DNA from: Polyangiaceae bacterium
GTDB lineage: Bacteria; Myxococcota_A; Polyangia; Polyangiales; Polyangiaceae
DNA length: 50,853 bases
Assembly (NCBI GenBank): GCA_020848455.1
Contig: JADLAB010000047.1
Span: 1 to 50,853 of the forward strand
Reading direction: 5' to 3'
Position 1 is the stretch's first letter; the number at the start of each line of letters is the position of its first letter. This document shows, one piece after another, positions 7,464-18,590 of the stretch. A model generated the notes under the pieces. It was not told the origin of the DNA and did no database searches. It was given only the letters and a program-made list of their open reading frames with translations. The position numbers and the translations under genes were made by a program.

Positions 7464-7560
7464 GGCTCCAGGCTACGGACTCCGGGCCGCGCGGCAACCG
7501 CCGAGCGGCACGTGCCGCTCGCCGACGCCCGCCGGAGCCCGACGCCCGGAGCCTGTAGCC
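7464..7560. repeat. Long inverted repeat of degenerate heptads between BMC-H and BMC-P genes
   Basis: The outer arms 7471-7487 and 7544-7560 are complementary at 15 of 17 positions; G-U pairing brings RNA to 16 of 17. Inside lies a perfect 20-bp palindrome at 7502-7521 (CGAGCGGCAC/GTGCCGCTCG). The arms consist of 7-bp units: GGCTCCA, GGCTACG, GACTCCG on the left and CGGAGCC, CGACGCC, CGGAGCC, TGTAGCC on the right, in exact phase. In the BMC transcript it would fold into a strong stem-loop 26 bases after the BMC-H stop codon. It could act as a stability element, processing site or partial terminator; no T tract follows. Confidence 0.6.
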
Positions 7561-7585
7561 TCGCGTCGCGCGCGAGCGCGCGCCG

Positions 7586-7903
<318 letters not shown>

Positions 7904-7977
7904 CGATTCCTCCGTGATACCGCTTTCCGTGCGGCCGCTTTCTACTTACCGGTCCGTCCTTGTCGAGGGCCACCCGC

Positions 7978-8607
7978 CTAGGCGGGGGGGACCCTCGTCG
8001 AGCCCAGGCTCTTGATCGCGTTCTCCGCAGCCGGCCAGGCCACGTCGATGTCGCGGTCTTCGCCCGCGAGATACACGCGCCCGAGCGAGCCGAAGCTCAC
8101 GATCTCGAGCACCTTGATGCGCGCCGCCTTCTCCGCCTCGTTGGCCGCCAGCGCCGCATTGGCGGCGGGCTGCACCTCGAGAGTGTAGAGCGACTGCCCC
8201 GCCACGATCATGTTGCCGTGACGGGTGCGGTTGATGAGCTGCGTCTGCCGATCGTCGAGGTGACGGATCACGGTCGACGACAGGATCTCGGGCTTGATGC
8301 GGCTCTGCTCCTCGAGGCCGATCTCCTTCAGGATGGTCTCGCCGGCGCGCCGCACCTCGCCCTGCTCGTCGTGGTGCAGCTCGAGCAGGCCGTAGAGCCG
8401 CTCGACGATCTGCATGCCGGGCTTGACCGACGTCGCCTTGACCGCGATGTCGGTCAGGCGGTTGATGGCGATGCCCGGGGAGATCTCGATGAAGAGCGAG
8501 GCCTGGTGGCGGACCGGCAAGAAGCCCTTGGCCACCGTGCCGAGGAAGGCGGCGTGCTGCGGCTGCAGCGAGTCCAGAAACACGTAGCTGCGAAGCTCGA
8601 TGCTCAC
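7978..8607 (-). CDS. BMC-T tandem-domain shell protein (double-stacking, CsoS1D-like type)
   Basis: The 209-residue protein has two divergent BMC domains. It belongs to the BMC-T type known to stack two trimers face to face with gated pores (CsoS1D/CcmP and the Haliangium homologues). It starts [22 protein letters not shown], with [18 protein letters not shown] in domain 1 and [20 protein letters not shown] in domain 2. Start is the GTG at 8607 after GAGGAGAGG. It lies 16 bp after its paralogue, to which it is closely similar along the whole length, pointing to tandem duplication. A larger pore suited to cofactors or sugar phosphates is a family-based inference. Confidence 0.93.
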   Translation of the reverse strand: MSIELRSYVFLDSLQPQHAAFLGTVAKGFLPVRHQASLFIEISPGIAINRLTDIAVKATSVKPGMQIVERLYGLLELHHDEQGEVRRAGETILKEIGLEEQSRIKPEILSSTVIRHLDDRQTQLINRTRHGNMIVAGQSLYTLEVQPAANAALAANEAEKAARIKVLEIVSFGSLGRVYLAGEDRDIDVAWPAAENAIKSLGSTRVPPA

Positions 8608-8623
8608 GGCGGGCCTCTCCTCC

Positions 8624-9259
8624 TCAGTCCTTGCGCGACGACTTCTGCTCGCGTCCGGTCAGCGATTCGATCGCCTTCGTGGCGGCGACGGAGGCGACGT
8701 CGATGTCGCGCTGTTCGCCGCCGAGGTACACGCGCCCGAAGGCGCCGGTCATGCGCACGTCCACGACGTTGATCTCCGCCGCCTTCTCGGCCTCGTTGGC
8801 GGCGAAGGCCGCGTACCCGGCGGGCTCGACCTCGAGGATGTAGAGCGACTCACCGGCGACGAGCATCATGCCCATGCGGTTGCGGTTGATGAGCTGCACC
8901 TGCAGATCGTCCACGTTGCGGATGACCTGCGAGGACAGCACGCGCGGCTTGATGCGGTCCTCCTCGCGCAGCTGCAAGGCGTCGAGGATCGCCGTGCCCG
9001 CCTGCCGCACGTCGGCCTGCGAGGGGCTGTGCACCTCGAGCATGCCGTACAGGCGCTCGACCACCTGCATGCCGGGCCGCACGTCCGTCGCCTTGACCGC
9101 GATGTCGGTGACGCGGTTGATCTCGATGCCCGGCGAGATCTCGACGATGAGCGAGGCCTCGCCCGCGATCGGCAAGAAGCCCTTGGCGATGGTACCGAGG
9201 TACGCCGCGAGCTGCGGCTGCAGGGAGTCGAGGAAAACGAAGCTTCTGATGTCGGCCAT
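8624..9259 (-). CDS. BMC-T tandem-domain shell protein (double-stacking type), tandem paralogue
   Basis: The 211-residue protein is a paralogue of the next gene. It shares [40 protein letters not shown] and [18 protein letters not shown], and also contains two BMC domains. The C-terminus REQKSSRKD is charged and differs from the PPA-ending paralogue. It is the first shell gene in transcription order, 44 bp after the RpiB-DeoC fusion. Retaining two similar double-stacking trimers suggests pores of different selectivity in the same shell, as in Haliangium, which has two proteins of this class. Confidence 0.93.
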   Translation of the reverse strand: MADIRSFVFLDSLQPQLAAYLGTIAKGFLPIAGEASLIVEISPGIEINRVTDIAVKATDVRPGMQVVERLYGMLEVHSPSQADVRQAGTAILDALQLREEDRIKPRVLSSQVIRNVDDLQVQLINRNRMGMMLVAGESLYILEVEPAGYAAFAANEAEKAAEINVVDVRMTGAFGRVYLGGEQRDIDVASVAATKAIESLTGREQKSSRKD

Positions 9260-9303
9260 GCCCGGCTGTCCCTTCTACCCGCTCGTCCCGCGTGCGCGGC
9301 GCG

Positions 9304-10746
9304 TCAGTACGCGGCGGCCGCCTTGCCGCCCGCGCTCTTCTCGCCGCGCGCTTCCTGCGCGATCTTGACACCCACCGAGGCGCCGATGCGGCTCGCCCCC
9401 GCCTCGATCATCTTCTGCGCATCGGCCGCCGACCCGACGCCGCCCGAGGCCTTCACCCGGAGCTTGAAGTCCACGGCGCGCGCCATGAGCGCCACGTCGT
9501 GCGCCGTCGCGCCGCCCTTGGCGAAGCCGGTCGAGGTCTTGACGAAGTCGGCGCGCGCGCGCTTCGCGAGCACGCAGGCCGCCACCTTCTCCTCGTCCGT
9601 GAGCAGCGCCGTCTCGATGATCACCTTGCAGAGCGCGCGCCCCTCGCGGCACACCTCGGCGACCGCCCGGATGTCCTCGTACACGTACTCGAGATCGCCG
9701 CTCTTGAGCGCGCCGATGGCGATCACCATGTCGATCTCGCGCGCCCCGTCGCGCATGGCGCGCCGTGCCTCGAGCGCCTTGTTCTCGCGCGGCGTCGCGC
9801 CGAGCGGGAAGCCGACGACGGTGCACACGACCGGCGCCGCGCCGGCGAGCTTCTGGGCGCAGCGCTTGACGTGCACCGGGTTCACGCACACCGAGGCGAA
9901 GCCGAACTTCGCCGCCTCGTCGCAGAGCTTGTCGATCTCCGCGTAGGTCGCGTCGGGCCGGAGCAGCGTGTGGTCGATGAGCTTGGCCACGTCGGCCGGC
10001 ACGGCGCCGACGCCGAGCTGGCTCGAGACGCGGGCGCCCGACGCGGCCGCGCTGCCGACGACGGCGCGCACCTCGTCCGTGCGCTTCGACACGCAGTGCC
10101 CGCAGCCCGTGCAGGTCGAGCAGGCGGCGCCTCCCGCGGAGCCGCAGCCGGGCGCGGCGCCGCTGCCGAGCACGGCGGCGACGAGGCCCGGGTTCTGGGT
10201 GAGCACCTGGGTGATGGCGCGGACGAGCGCTTCGCCGTCGCCTGCGTTCGAGGCCATGGGCAAGCTGGTCTTCATGGGGAGTCTGGGGCGGTCTCGGTCG
10301 AGCGCGTCGATCATCGCGACGCGGCGCTTGTGGCGATCGACCGTGCAGTCGGTCGCGAGGAAGGTGTCGACGATGGCGAGCGCCGTCTTCTCGTCGAGGT
10401 AGCCGGCGCCGAGCGTGAGCAGGTTGGCGTCGTTGTGCTCGCGCGCGTTCTTGGCGGTCGCGACGTCGAAGGCCATGCCCGCACGCACGCCGGGGACCTT
10501 GTTGGCGACCATGCACGAGCCGATGCCGGCCCCGTCGATGACGATGCCGCGGCTCGCCTGACCGGTTGCCACGGCCTCCGCCGCCGCCCGGGCGAAGAGC
10601 GGGTAGTCGCAGGCGTCGGCCGAATGCGTGCCCACGTCGAGCGCGTCGACGCCCCGACCGCGCAGGTGCCGCACGAGCGCACCCTTGAGCGCGAAGCCCC
10701 CGTGGTCACTGGCCACGACCACGCGCCCGGACGCGCCCGCCGTCAT
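9304..10746 (-). CDS. RpiB-like isomerase fused to deoxyribose-phosphate aldolase (DeoC), BMC core enzyme
   Basis: The 480-residue fusion opens the BMC operon. Residues 8-150 match RpiB/LacAB sugar-phosphate isomerases ([27 protein letters not shown]), but Asp71 (VIDGAGIG) stands where the catalytic Cys usually is. Residues 171-184 ([13 protein letters not shown]) form a helix like an encapsulation peptide. A Gly/Ala-rich stretch with Cys201, 209, 212, 215 and 218 follows ([10 protein letters not shown]). Residues 245-465 are DeoC with Asp339 (EIDMVI), Schiff-base Lys403 (FVKTSTGF) and Lys432 (VKASGG) all present. DeoC splits 2-deoxyribose 5-phosphate to glyceraldehyde 3-phosphate and acetaldehyde, matching the operon's aldehyde dehydrogenase. 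The ATG at 10746 starts the RpiB fold; the frame stays open upstream. Confidence 0.93.
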   Translation of the reverse strand: MTAGASGRVVVASDHGGFALKGALVRHLRGRGVDALDVGTHSADACDYPLFARAAAEAVATGQASRGIVIDGAGIGSCMVANKVPGVRAGMAFDVATAKNAREHNDANLLTLGAGYLDEKTALAIVDTFLATDCTVDRHKRRVAMIDALDRDRPRLPMKTSLPMASNAGDGEALVRAITQVLTQNPGLVAAVLGSGAAPGCGSAGGAACSTCTGCGHCVSKRTDEVRAVVGSAAASGARVSSQLGVGAVPADVAKLIDHTLLRPDATYAEIDKLCDEAAKFGFASVCVNPVHVKRCAQKLAGAAPVVCTVVGFPLGATPRENKALEARRAMRDGAREIDMVIAIGALKSGDLEYVYEDIRAVAEVCREGRALCKVIIETALLTDEEKVAACVLAKRARADFVKTSTGFAKGGATAHDVALMARAVDFKLRVKASGGVGSAADAQKMIEAGASRIGASVGVKIAQEARGEKSAGGKAAAAY

Positions 10747-10990
10747 CGCGACCACCCGCACGCACGACCCCGGTCGGCGACCGAGGCGACGCGGCCGCGG
10801 TCGCAAACCCGGTGAGGGGCGCCGCTGCGATCGGTCGGCACGGGTGGCTGCGGCCGCGACATGCGAGGGGCGGACCATAGCCAAGCGACCCGGCGGGGGG
10901 AAGCGCCTCGGTCGCACCCATCCCGCTCTTCGCCTGTCGCGGCCGTCGGCCGAGCCTCGGCGAGGCACGCGCGGCTGACCGGTGGCCGAC

Positions 10991-11012
10991 GAATATTACC
11001 CGGGTATAATTC
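10991..11012. promoter_or_regulatory. 22-bp near-perfect palindrome overlapping a consensus -10 box between divergent operons
   Basis: GAAT-at-TACCCGGGTA-ta-ATTC matches its own reverse complement at 18 of 22 positions. The right half contains TATAAT (11005-11010), a perfect -10 hexamer whose predicted transcription start falls on the A of the DUF2239 ATG at 11017. On the other strand TAATAT (10998-10993) could serve as a -10 for the BMC operon, giving a leader of about 240 bases. No good -35 is visible on either side. The symmetry and position are those of an operator, possibly shared by both divergent operons. Confidence 0.6.
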
Positions 11013-11016
11013 ATCC

Positions 11017-11703
11017 ATGCAGCCCGTGACCCACGCCTACTCCGTGTTCGCCGATCTCGAGCGCCTCCTCTACGCCGGCCCCGATCTCCGCGAGGCCCTC
11101 GCCCGCGCGCGCGCCGCGTACGCCGCCGGCGACGTGCAGACCGTCGTCGTGTTCGACGACGCGACCGGCGAGCGGAGCGAGGTCGATGCGCGCCCCGAGG
11201 CGGTGGCTCCACCGCACCCGTGGCTCGCGCGCGAGGCGCCGCCCGAGCAGCACGCGGGACGCGGTCGTCCGAAGCTCGGCGTCGTGTCGCGCGAGGTGTC
11301 GCTCCTGCCGCGGCACTGGGCCTGGCTGGCGGCCCAGCCCGAGGGCGCGTCGGCGGCTCTCCGGCGGCTCGTCGACGAGGCGCGCAAGGGGCGCGCCGCA
11401 CGCGATCGGGCGCGCCAGGCGCTCGACGCCGCCTACCATTTCATGTCCGCCGTCGGCGGCCATCGACCCGGCTTCGAGGAGGCGTCGCGCGATCTCTACG
11501 CCGGGCGCTTCGCCGCGGCGTCGGCGCGGCTCGAGCCCTGGCCGATCGAGGTGCGGGACCACCTGCGGCGCCTCGTGGCGGTCGCGGAGGAGCGGGCGCG
11601 CGCCGCCGAGCGCGAGGCCGGCGGCGGCACCGGCGACACGGCACCCGGGGACGCACAGATTGCCCGCGCCACACCGCCAGGGTCCGGTATCCTCGGCGGG
11701 TGA
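11017..11703 (+). CDS. DUF2239 family protein
   Basis: The 228-residue protein matches DUF2239 by its core: VVVFDDATGERSEVD near the N-terminus, a GRGRPKLGVVSREVSLLPRH segment, and GASAALRRLVDEAR. The strand REVSLLP followed by two helices resembles a ribbon-helix-helix DNA-binding fold, and GRGRPK looks like an AT-hook. A DNA-binding, perhaps autoregulatory, role is my inference; no function is established that I know of. The ATG at 11017 lies 7 bases after TATAAT with no ribosome-binding site, so the mRNA is probably leaderless. The stop overlaps the GTG of the phosphoesterase gene (GTGA), coupling the two. Confidence 0.85.
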   Translation: MQPVTHAYSVFADLERLLYAGPDLREALARARAAYAAGDVQTVVVFDDATGERSEVDARPEAVAPPHPWLAREAPPEQHAGRGRPKLGVVSREVSLLPRHWAWLAAQPEGASAALRRLVDEARKGRAARDRARQALDAAYHFMSAVGGHRPGFEEASRDLYAGRFAAASARLEPWPIEVRDHLRRLVAVAEERARAAEREAGGGTGDTAPGDAQIARATPPGSGILGG

Positions 11704-14447
11704 TCCTCCGCCGCCTCTCCCTGCCGCTCGTCACGCTCGCCTCCCTGGCCGCGCTCGGTGCCGCTTGCGGCCAGGACGAGTCCACGGGGCCCGGCGGCGG
11801 CGGTGGGGCGATCGATCCCACCGAGTTCGCCCTGGTGGAGCGATCGTGCGGGTACCTCTGCCCACCCGACCCGAGCTGCTCCGAGCACACCGTCCCCTAC
11901 CAGTGCCAGAACCTCGGCGCCTGGAGCGCCGTCCCGCACGCCGCCGCGTGCCAGGCCTGGGACGGCACATTCCCGGCGCCCGTCGCGGGACAGTGCAGCG
12001 CGAGCGAGCCCACGGGCGAGGCCATCAAGCTCACCGGCGTCGATCCGGACGACCCCGACGTGCGCATCATGCCGGACGGGCGCCGCCTCACGCCGGTGGG
12101 CACCGAGCACGTCTTCCCCGATCTCGCGTCCCAGACGAACAACGTCGTCGGCGTGCCCGGCACGGACCTCGTGCTGGTGCTCGACCTGGGCAACTGGGAC
12201 CACATCGTGCGCGTGGTGGATCCCGCGCTGATCGGATCCGGCGATCCGACCCTCGGGCAGGTGAACTTCCCCCGCCCCGAGGCGCTCAACCAGGGCATCG
12301 CGTTCTCGGCGCCCGACCGGGTGTTCGTCGCGACGGCGCAGGGCGTCGTGCAGGCGCTCACGATCGACACGGCGAGCGGCAGCCTCACGCGCGACGACGC
12401 CCGCAACATCGCGCTGCCCGCCTCGCCGGACAGCCCGGGCGGCGTGTTCTACGGCTCCGGCGTCGCCGTCAGCGCCGACGGCACGCGCCTGTTCGCGTCG
12501 GGGGTGAAGGACCCCCTGCTCGTCGTCGTCGACGCCGCGGCCGCCAGCCCGACCTACGGCGCCGTGCTCGGCCAGGTGAGCCTCGGCGCGATCGAGTCGT
12601 TCAACGTGTACGTCGACCCGCACGATCCGGCGACGAGCCGCGTGTACGCCACGATGTGGGCGTCCCACGCCGTGCGCGAGATCGACGTGAGCGACCCGGC
12701 GGCGCCGGTCGTGACCCGGACCTTCCAGGTCGAGAAGAACCCGCAAGGCATGGCGTTCCTCGACGCGCGCTGGGCCGTCGTCGGCAACGACCTCGGCGAC
12801 TCCCTGTCGCTGCTCGACCGCACCTCGGGCACGGTGACCACCGTCGCGATCGACGAGACCGCGGCGCTGCTCGGGCGCGAGCCCTCGAGCCTCGCCTGGG
12901 ACGAGGCGAGCCAGCGGCTGTGGGTGACCGAGGCGGGCTACAACGCGCTCGCGGCCTACGACGTGGACCTCGCAGTGACCCCGCCCACGCTCGCGCCGGC
13001 GGGGCGGCTGCCGACCGCGTGGTGGCCCTCGGGCGTCGCCGTGCTCGGCGACGGCTCGCTCGTCGTGACGACCATCCGGGGTCAGGGGATCGGCCCGCGC
13101 GATCCGTCGGCCTCCTACGACCTCTTGCGCGGGAGCATCCAGCACGTCCCGGCGCCCTCCCCCGCCGACCTCGTGGCCGGCGAGGCGCAGGCCGAGGCCG
13201 ACGTCGCGGTCGCCGCTCAGCCCGGGAGCTCGGTCGTCGTGTGCCCGCCCGGCGTCGACGACTTCCCGGTGCCGGCCACCAACACGGCCGGCCCCTCGAA
13301 GCTCATCGACCGGGTCGTCGTCGTGCTGCGCGAGAACAAGACCTTCGACGGGCTGCTCGGCGATCTGCCCGGCGTGCGGGGCGACCCGAGCCTCACCAAC
13401 GTGCCGGCCGCCGAGATGGACGGCATCTGGGGCAACGTGCGCGAGCTCGCCCGGACCTTCGCCCACAGCGACAATTTCTACACCTCCGCGTTCCTGAGCA
13501 CGCAGGGACACCTGTGGGCGACCCACGGGCGCACCGACGACTTCAACGAGCGGGAGTGGCCGGTGACCGGCTACGGCCGCGGCCTGCGCGGCGACGGCGA
13601 CTCGGGTGGAGTCGCCGACGTGGCGCGCCCGGCGGAGGGCTCGATGTTCGACTGGCTCGGCCAGAACGGCGTGCCCTACGACATCCTCGGCGAGATCGTC
13701 GGCTCGCCGGTCGATGCGCACTTCGACGTGCGCTACCCGGGCGGGTTCATCCAGAGCATGGGGTACCCCGACGTCGAGAAGGCCTGCTACGTCGCCGGCC
13801 GCGCGCGCATCGCGTGCGACCTCGGCAAGCTCGTCTTCATGACGCTGCCGAACGACCACACCATCGGCGTGTCGCCGACGACACCGACGCCGGAGTCGAT
13901 GTTCGCGGTCAACGACGAGGCGACCGGCATGGTCGTCGACGCCCTGTCGCACGACCCCGCGTGGGCGCGCACGCTCGCGCTCATCATCGAGGACGATCCG
14001 GGCATGGGCGGCGAGTCGGTCGACTACCACCGCACCATCCTCGTCATGGCCTCGCCGTGGCTGAAGCGCGGCTACGTGTCGCACCAGCACATCGACATCG
14101 CCTCGGTGCACAAGCTCGTCGCCCACCTGTTCGGCCTGCCCTACCCGAACCTTCAGGTCGCGAACGCCGCGCTGCCGCTCGACATGTTCACCTCCACGCC
14201 CGACTACACGCCGTACGCGTACGTGCCGCGCAGCTACCCGCTGTCCTGCGGCACGACGGCGACCAAGGCGGAGCACGAGCTCACGAGCTCGTGGGATCTC
14301 GCGGACCCGGACGCGCAGCCGGGGATCGACCAGCAGGTGATGCGCTGGCTGCGCCACGAGCAGTGGACGACGCTCCCGCCCGAGGTCGAGGCGGACATCG
14401 AGCGCCGCCGCGCGGCGCGCGCGGCGCGCGGCTCGGCCGATGACTAG
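11700..14447 (+). CDS. Secreted lipoprotein: beta-propeller plus phosphoesterase domain
   Basis: The 915-residue protein begins at a GTG overlapping the DUF2239 stop. The signal peptide RRLSLPLVTLASLAALGAAC ends in a lipobox, so it is lipid-anchored outside the inner membrane. After a Cys-rich stretch (residues about 45-85), residues about 130-480 show repeated propeller-like strands (GVAVSADGTRLFASG, GMAFLDARWAVVGNDLGDSL). From about 537 on lies the phosphoesterase family of acid phosphatases and phospholipase C (VVLRENKTFDGLLGD, HSDNFYTSAFLSTQGHLW, EDDPGMGGESVDYH, HQHIDIASVHKLVAHLFGLP). It probably releases phosphate from an extracellular ester; the substrate is unknown. Translation appears coupled to DUF2239. 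Confidence 0.88.
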   Translation: MILRRLSLPLVTLASLAALGAACGQDESTGPGGGGGAIDPTEFALVERSCGYLCPPDPSCSEHTVPYQCQNLGAWSAVPHAAACQAWDGTFPAPVAGQCSASEPTGEAIKLTGVDPDDPDVRIMPDGRRLTPVGTEHVFPDLASQTNNVVGVPGTDLVLVLDLGNWDHIVRVVDPALIGSGDPTLGQVNFPRPEALNQGIAFSAPDRVFVATAQGVVQALTIDTASGSLTRDDARNIALPASPDSPGGVFYGSGVAVSADGTRLFASGVKDPLLVVVDAAAASPTYGAVLGQVSLGAIESFNVYVDPHDPATSRVYATMWASHAVREIDVSDPAAPVVTRTFQVEKNPQGMAFLDARWAVVGNDLGDSLSLLDRTSGTVTTVAIDETAALLGREPSSLAWDEASQRLWVTEAGYNALAAYDVDLAVTPPTLAPAGRLPTAWWPSGVAVLGDGSLVVTTIRGQGIGPRDPSASYDLLRGSIQHVPAPSPADLVAGEAQAEADVAVAAQPGSSVVVCPPGVDDFPVPATNTAGPSKLIDRVVVVLRENKTFDGLLGDLPGVRGDPSLTNVPAAEMDGIWGNVRELARTFAHSDNFYTSAFLSTQGHLWATHGRTDDFNEREWPVTGYGRGLRGDGDSGGVADVARPAEGSMFDWLGQNGVPYDILGEIVGSPVDAHFDVRYPGGFIQSMGYPDVEKACYVAGRARIACDLGKLVFMTLPNDHTIGVSPTTPTPESMFAVNDEATGMVVDALSHDPAWARTLALIIEDDPGMGGESVDYHRTILVMASPWLKRGYVSHQHIDIASVHKLVAHLFGLPYPNLQVANAALPLDMFTSTPDYTPYAYVPRSYPLSCGTTATKAEHELTSSWDLADPDAQPGIDQQVMRWLRHEQWTTLPPEVEADIERRRAARAARGSADD

Positions 14448-14498
14448 GCGTCATCGGTCGTCCGCCGTCCGCCGGGCCGCGAACCGACGACGGACCGC

Positions 14499-16220
14499 TC
14501 AGCGCGGCGGGCCCGGCCGATAGGGCGCGTAGTGGGGCTCCCACTGCGCCTTGCGGATGAGGCTCTCGAGCTTGGCGTCGTCGATCAGCCGGCCTAGCCG
14601 CGAGTCGCGCGCCTCGGTGGCCACGGCGAGCGCCACGCGGCACGAGACCTCGCGGATCTGCCGCATGTCGGGCAAGAGCCGCCCCTCGGCACGCTCGGCC
14701 GCGCTCACGAGGCCGGAGAGCGTCTTGCTCGCCGCGAGGAACATGGCGTCCGTGACCTTGGGCGCGCGCGCGATGAGCGCGCCGAGCCCGACCCCGGGAA
14801 ACATGTAGAGGTTGTTGCACTGCGCGCCGACGTGCCGGCGCCCGAAGGCCTCGACGGGGGCGAAGGGACTGCCGAACGCCGCGAGCCCGCGGCCGTCCGT
14901 GGCCCGCACCACGTCCTCGAGAGTGCACTCGCACTTCGCCGTCGGATTCGACAGCGCCATGACGACCGGGCGGGCGCTGTTGCGCGCGAGCGCGCCGAGG
15001 ATCGCCGCGTCGAACAGGCCCGGCCGCGCCGTCACGCCGACGAGCACGGTGGCCTTGGCGTTCGTGACGACGTCGGCGAGCGAGACCTCGCCCGGCCGCG
15101 CGAGGTGCCACCCCGCGACGGCGGCGCGCGGCTGCGCGAAGGCGCGCTGCGGCGGCTCGAGCCCGGGCGTGTCCTCGAACAGCAGGCCCGGCTGATCGAG
15201 CGCGAAGATGCGCGCCCGCGCTGCCTCGGCGTCGAGCCCCTCCTCGCCGAGCGCCGTGCGGATGTTCGACGCGATGCCGACGCCGGCCTGGCCCATCCCG
15301 ACGATGACGAAGCGCTGATCTTGGAAGCGGCTCGACTGGATGCGCATCGCCGTGTAGAGCGCCGCGAGCGCCGTCGCGCCCGTGCCCTGGATGTCGTCGT
15401 TGAACGACAGGATGCGCTCGCGGTAGCGCTCGAGCAGGGCGAAGGCCTTGTTCTTGGCGAAGTCCTCCCACTGCAGCAGCGCCTCCGGGAAGTTGCGCTT
15501 CACCGCCTGGACGAACTTCTCGACGAAGACCTCGTAGTCGCGACCGTCGAGCCGCGGCGCCCGGCGGCCGAGGTAGAGCGGGTCCTCGCGCAGGCGCGCG
15601 TTGTTCGTGCCGACGTCGAGGCACACCGGCAGGCACACCGCCGGGTGCAGGCCGCCGGCGGCGACGTACAGGTTCACCTTGCCGACCGGGATGCCCATGC
15701 CGTCGGAGCCGAGATCGCCGAGGCCGAGGATGCGCTCGCCGTCGGTGACGACGATGAGGTGGATCTGGGGGCGCGAGATGTTCTGGAAGATGCTGTCGAT
15801 GTTGGCGATCGTCTCGGGGGTCACGTAGATGCCGCGGAAGCGCCGCATGATGTGGCTCATCTGCAGACACGCCTGCCCGACCACCGGTGTGTAGACGATC
15901 GGCACCATCTCCTCGAGGTGCTCGGTCAGCAGACGGTAGAAGAGCACCTCGCTGCGATCGAGCAGCGACATGAGGAAGATGTAGCGCTCGAGATCGTCCT
16001 CTTTGCGCCGGTACATCTCGAGACTGCGCGCGAGCTGCTCCTCGATGGTCGACACCTGCGCGCGCAGGTAGCCCTCGAGGCCGAGCGTCAGTCGCTCCTC
16101 CTGGGAGAAGCCCGACGTCTTGTTGAGCAGCGGATCGGTGATGAGCTGGCGACCGCGCAGGTAGACCTCGAGGTACTCCTCGCCGGTCAAGGGATCGAGC
16201 TTGAACGAGAAGGTCTTCAT
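14499..16220 (-). CDS. maeA: NAD-dependent malic enzyme
   Basis: The 573-residue protein matches the large malic-enzyme family, which decarboxylates malate to pyruvate. Visible motifs are VPIVYTPVVGQACLQ (catalytic Tyr region), VTDGERILGLGDLGSDGMGI, ILSFNDDIQGTGATALAAL (metal-binding Asp residues), GMGQAGVGIASNI (nucleotide-binding loop) and VMALSNPTAKCECT. Start: the ATG at 16220 gives MKTFSFKLDPLTGEEYL, the usual start for this family, with GGAAGGAGC upstream; a longer frame exists but adds nothing conserved. It provides pyruvate and reducing equivalents in the cytosol. It converges on the phosphoesterase gene. NAD rather than NADP preference follows from family resemblance only. Confidence 0.93.
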   Translation of the reverse strand: MKTFSFKLDPLTGEEYLEVYLRGRQLITDPLLNKTSGFSQEERLTLGLEGYLRAQVSTIEEQLARSLEMYRRKEDDLERYIFLMSLLDRSEVLFYRLLTEHLEEMVPIVYTPVVGQACLQMSHIMRRFRGIYVTPETIANIDSIFQNISRPQIHLIVVTDGERILGLGDLGSDGMGIPVGKVNLYVAAGGLHPAVCLPVCLDVGTNNARLREDPLYLGRRAPRLDGRDYEVFVEKFVQAVKRNFPEALLQWEDFAKNKAFALLERYRERILSFNDDIQGTGATALAALYTAMRIQSSRFQDQRFVIVGMGQAGVGIASNIRTALGEEGLDAEAARARIFALDQPGLLFEDTPGLEPPQRAFAQPRAAVAGWHLARPGEVSLADVVTNAKATVLVGVTARPGLFDAAILGALARNSARPVVMALSNPTAKCECTLEDVVRATDGRGLAAFGSPFAPVEAFGRRHVGAQCNNLYMFPGVGLGALIARAPKVTDAMFLAASKTLSGLVSAAERAEGRLLPDMRQIREVSCRVALAVATEARDSRLGRLIDDAKLESLIRKAQWEPHYAPYRPGPPR

Positions 16221-16391
16221 GCTGCGCCGAGCTCCTTCCGGTGGCGACGCGCGCCCGCCGCTTCGCACGAAGCGCGCGCCGGCCCATGCGCCTGGGGAGG
16301 TGCGCGCCCGCGGCGCGAAGTCAACGGCAACGGGGCGGGGCCGCTGCCGGGTCGGCGTGCCCGCGCGCGCTTCGAGCGCCCGCGCGGGGCC

Positions 16392-18590
<2,199 letters not shown>

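Noticed and set aside
11496-14357. Long minus-strand open frame opposite the phosphoesterase gene
   Set aside because: No recognisable domain, Arg/His/Val-biased composition, and fully overlapped by a gene with a signal peptide and family motifs.
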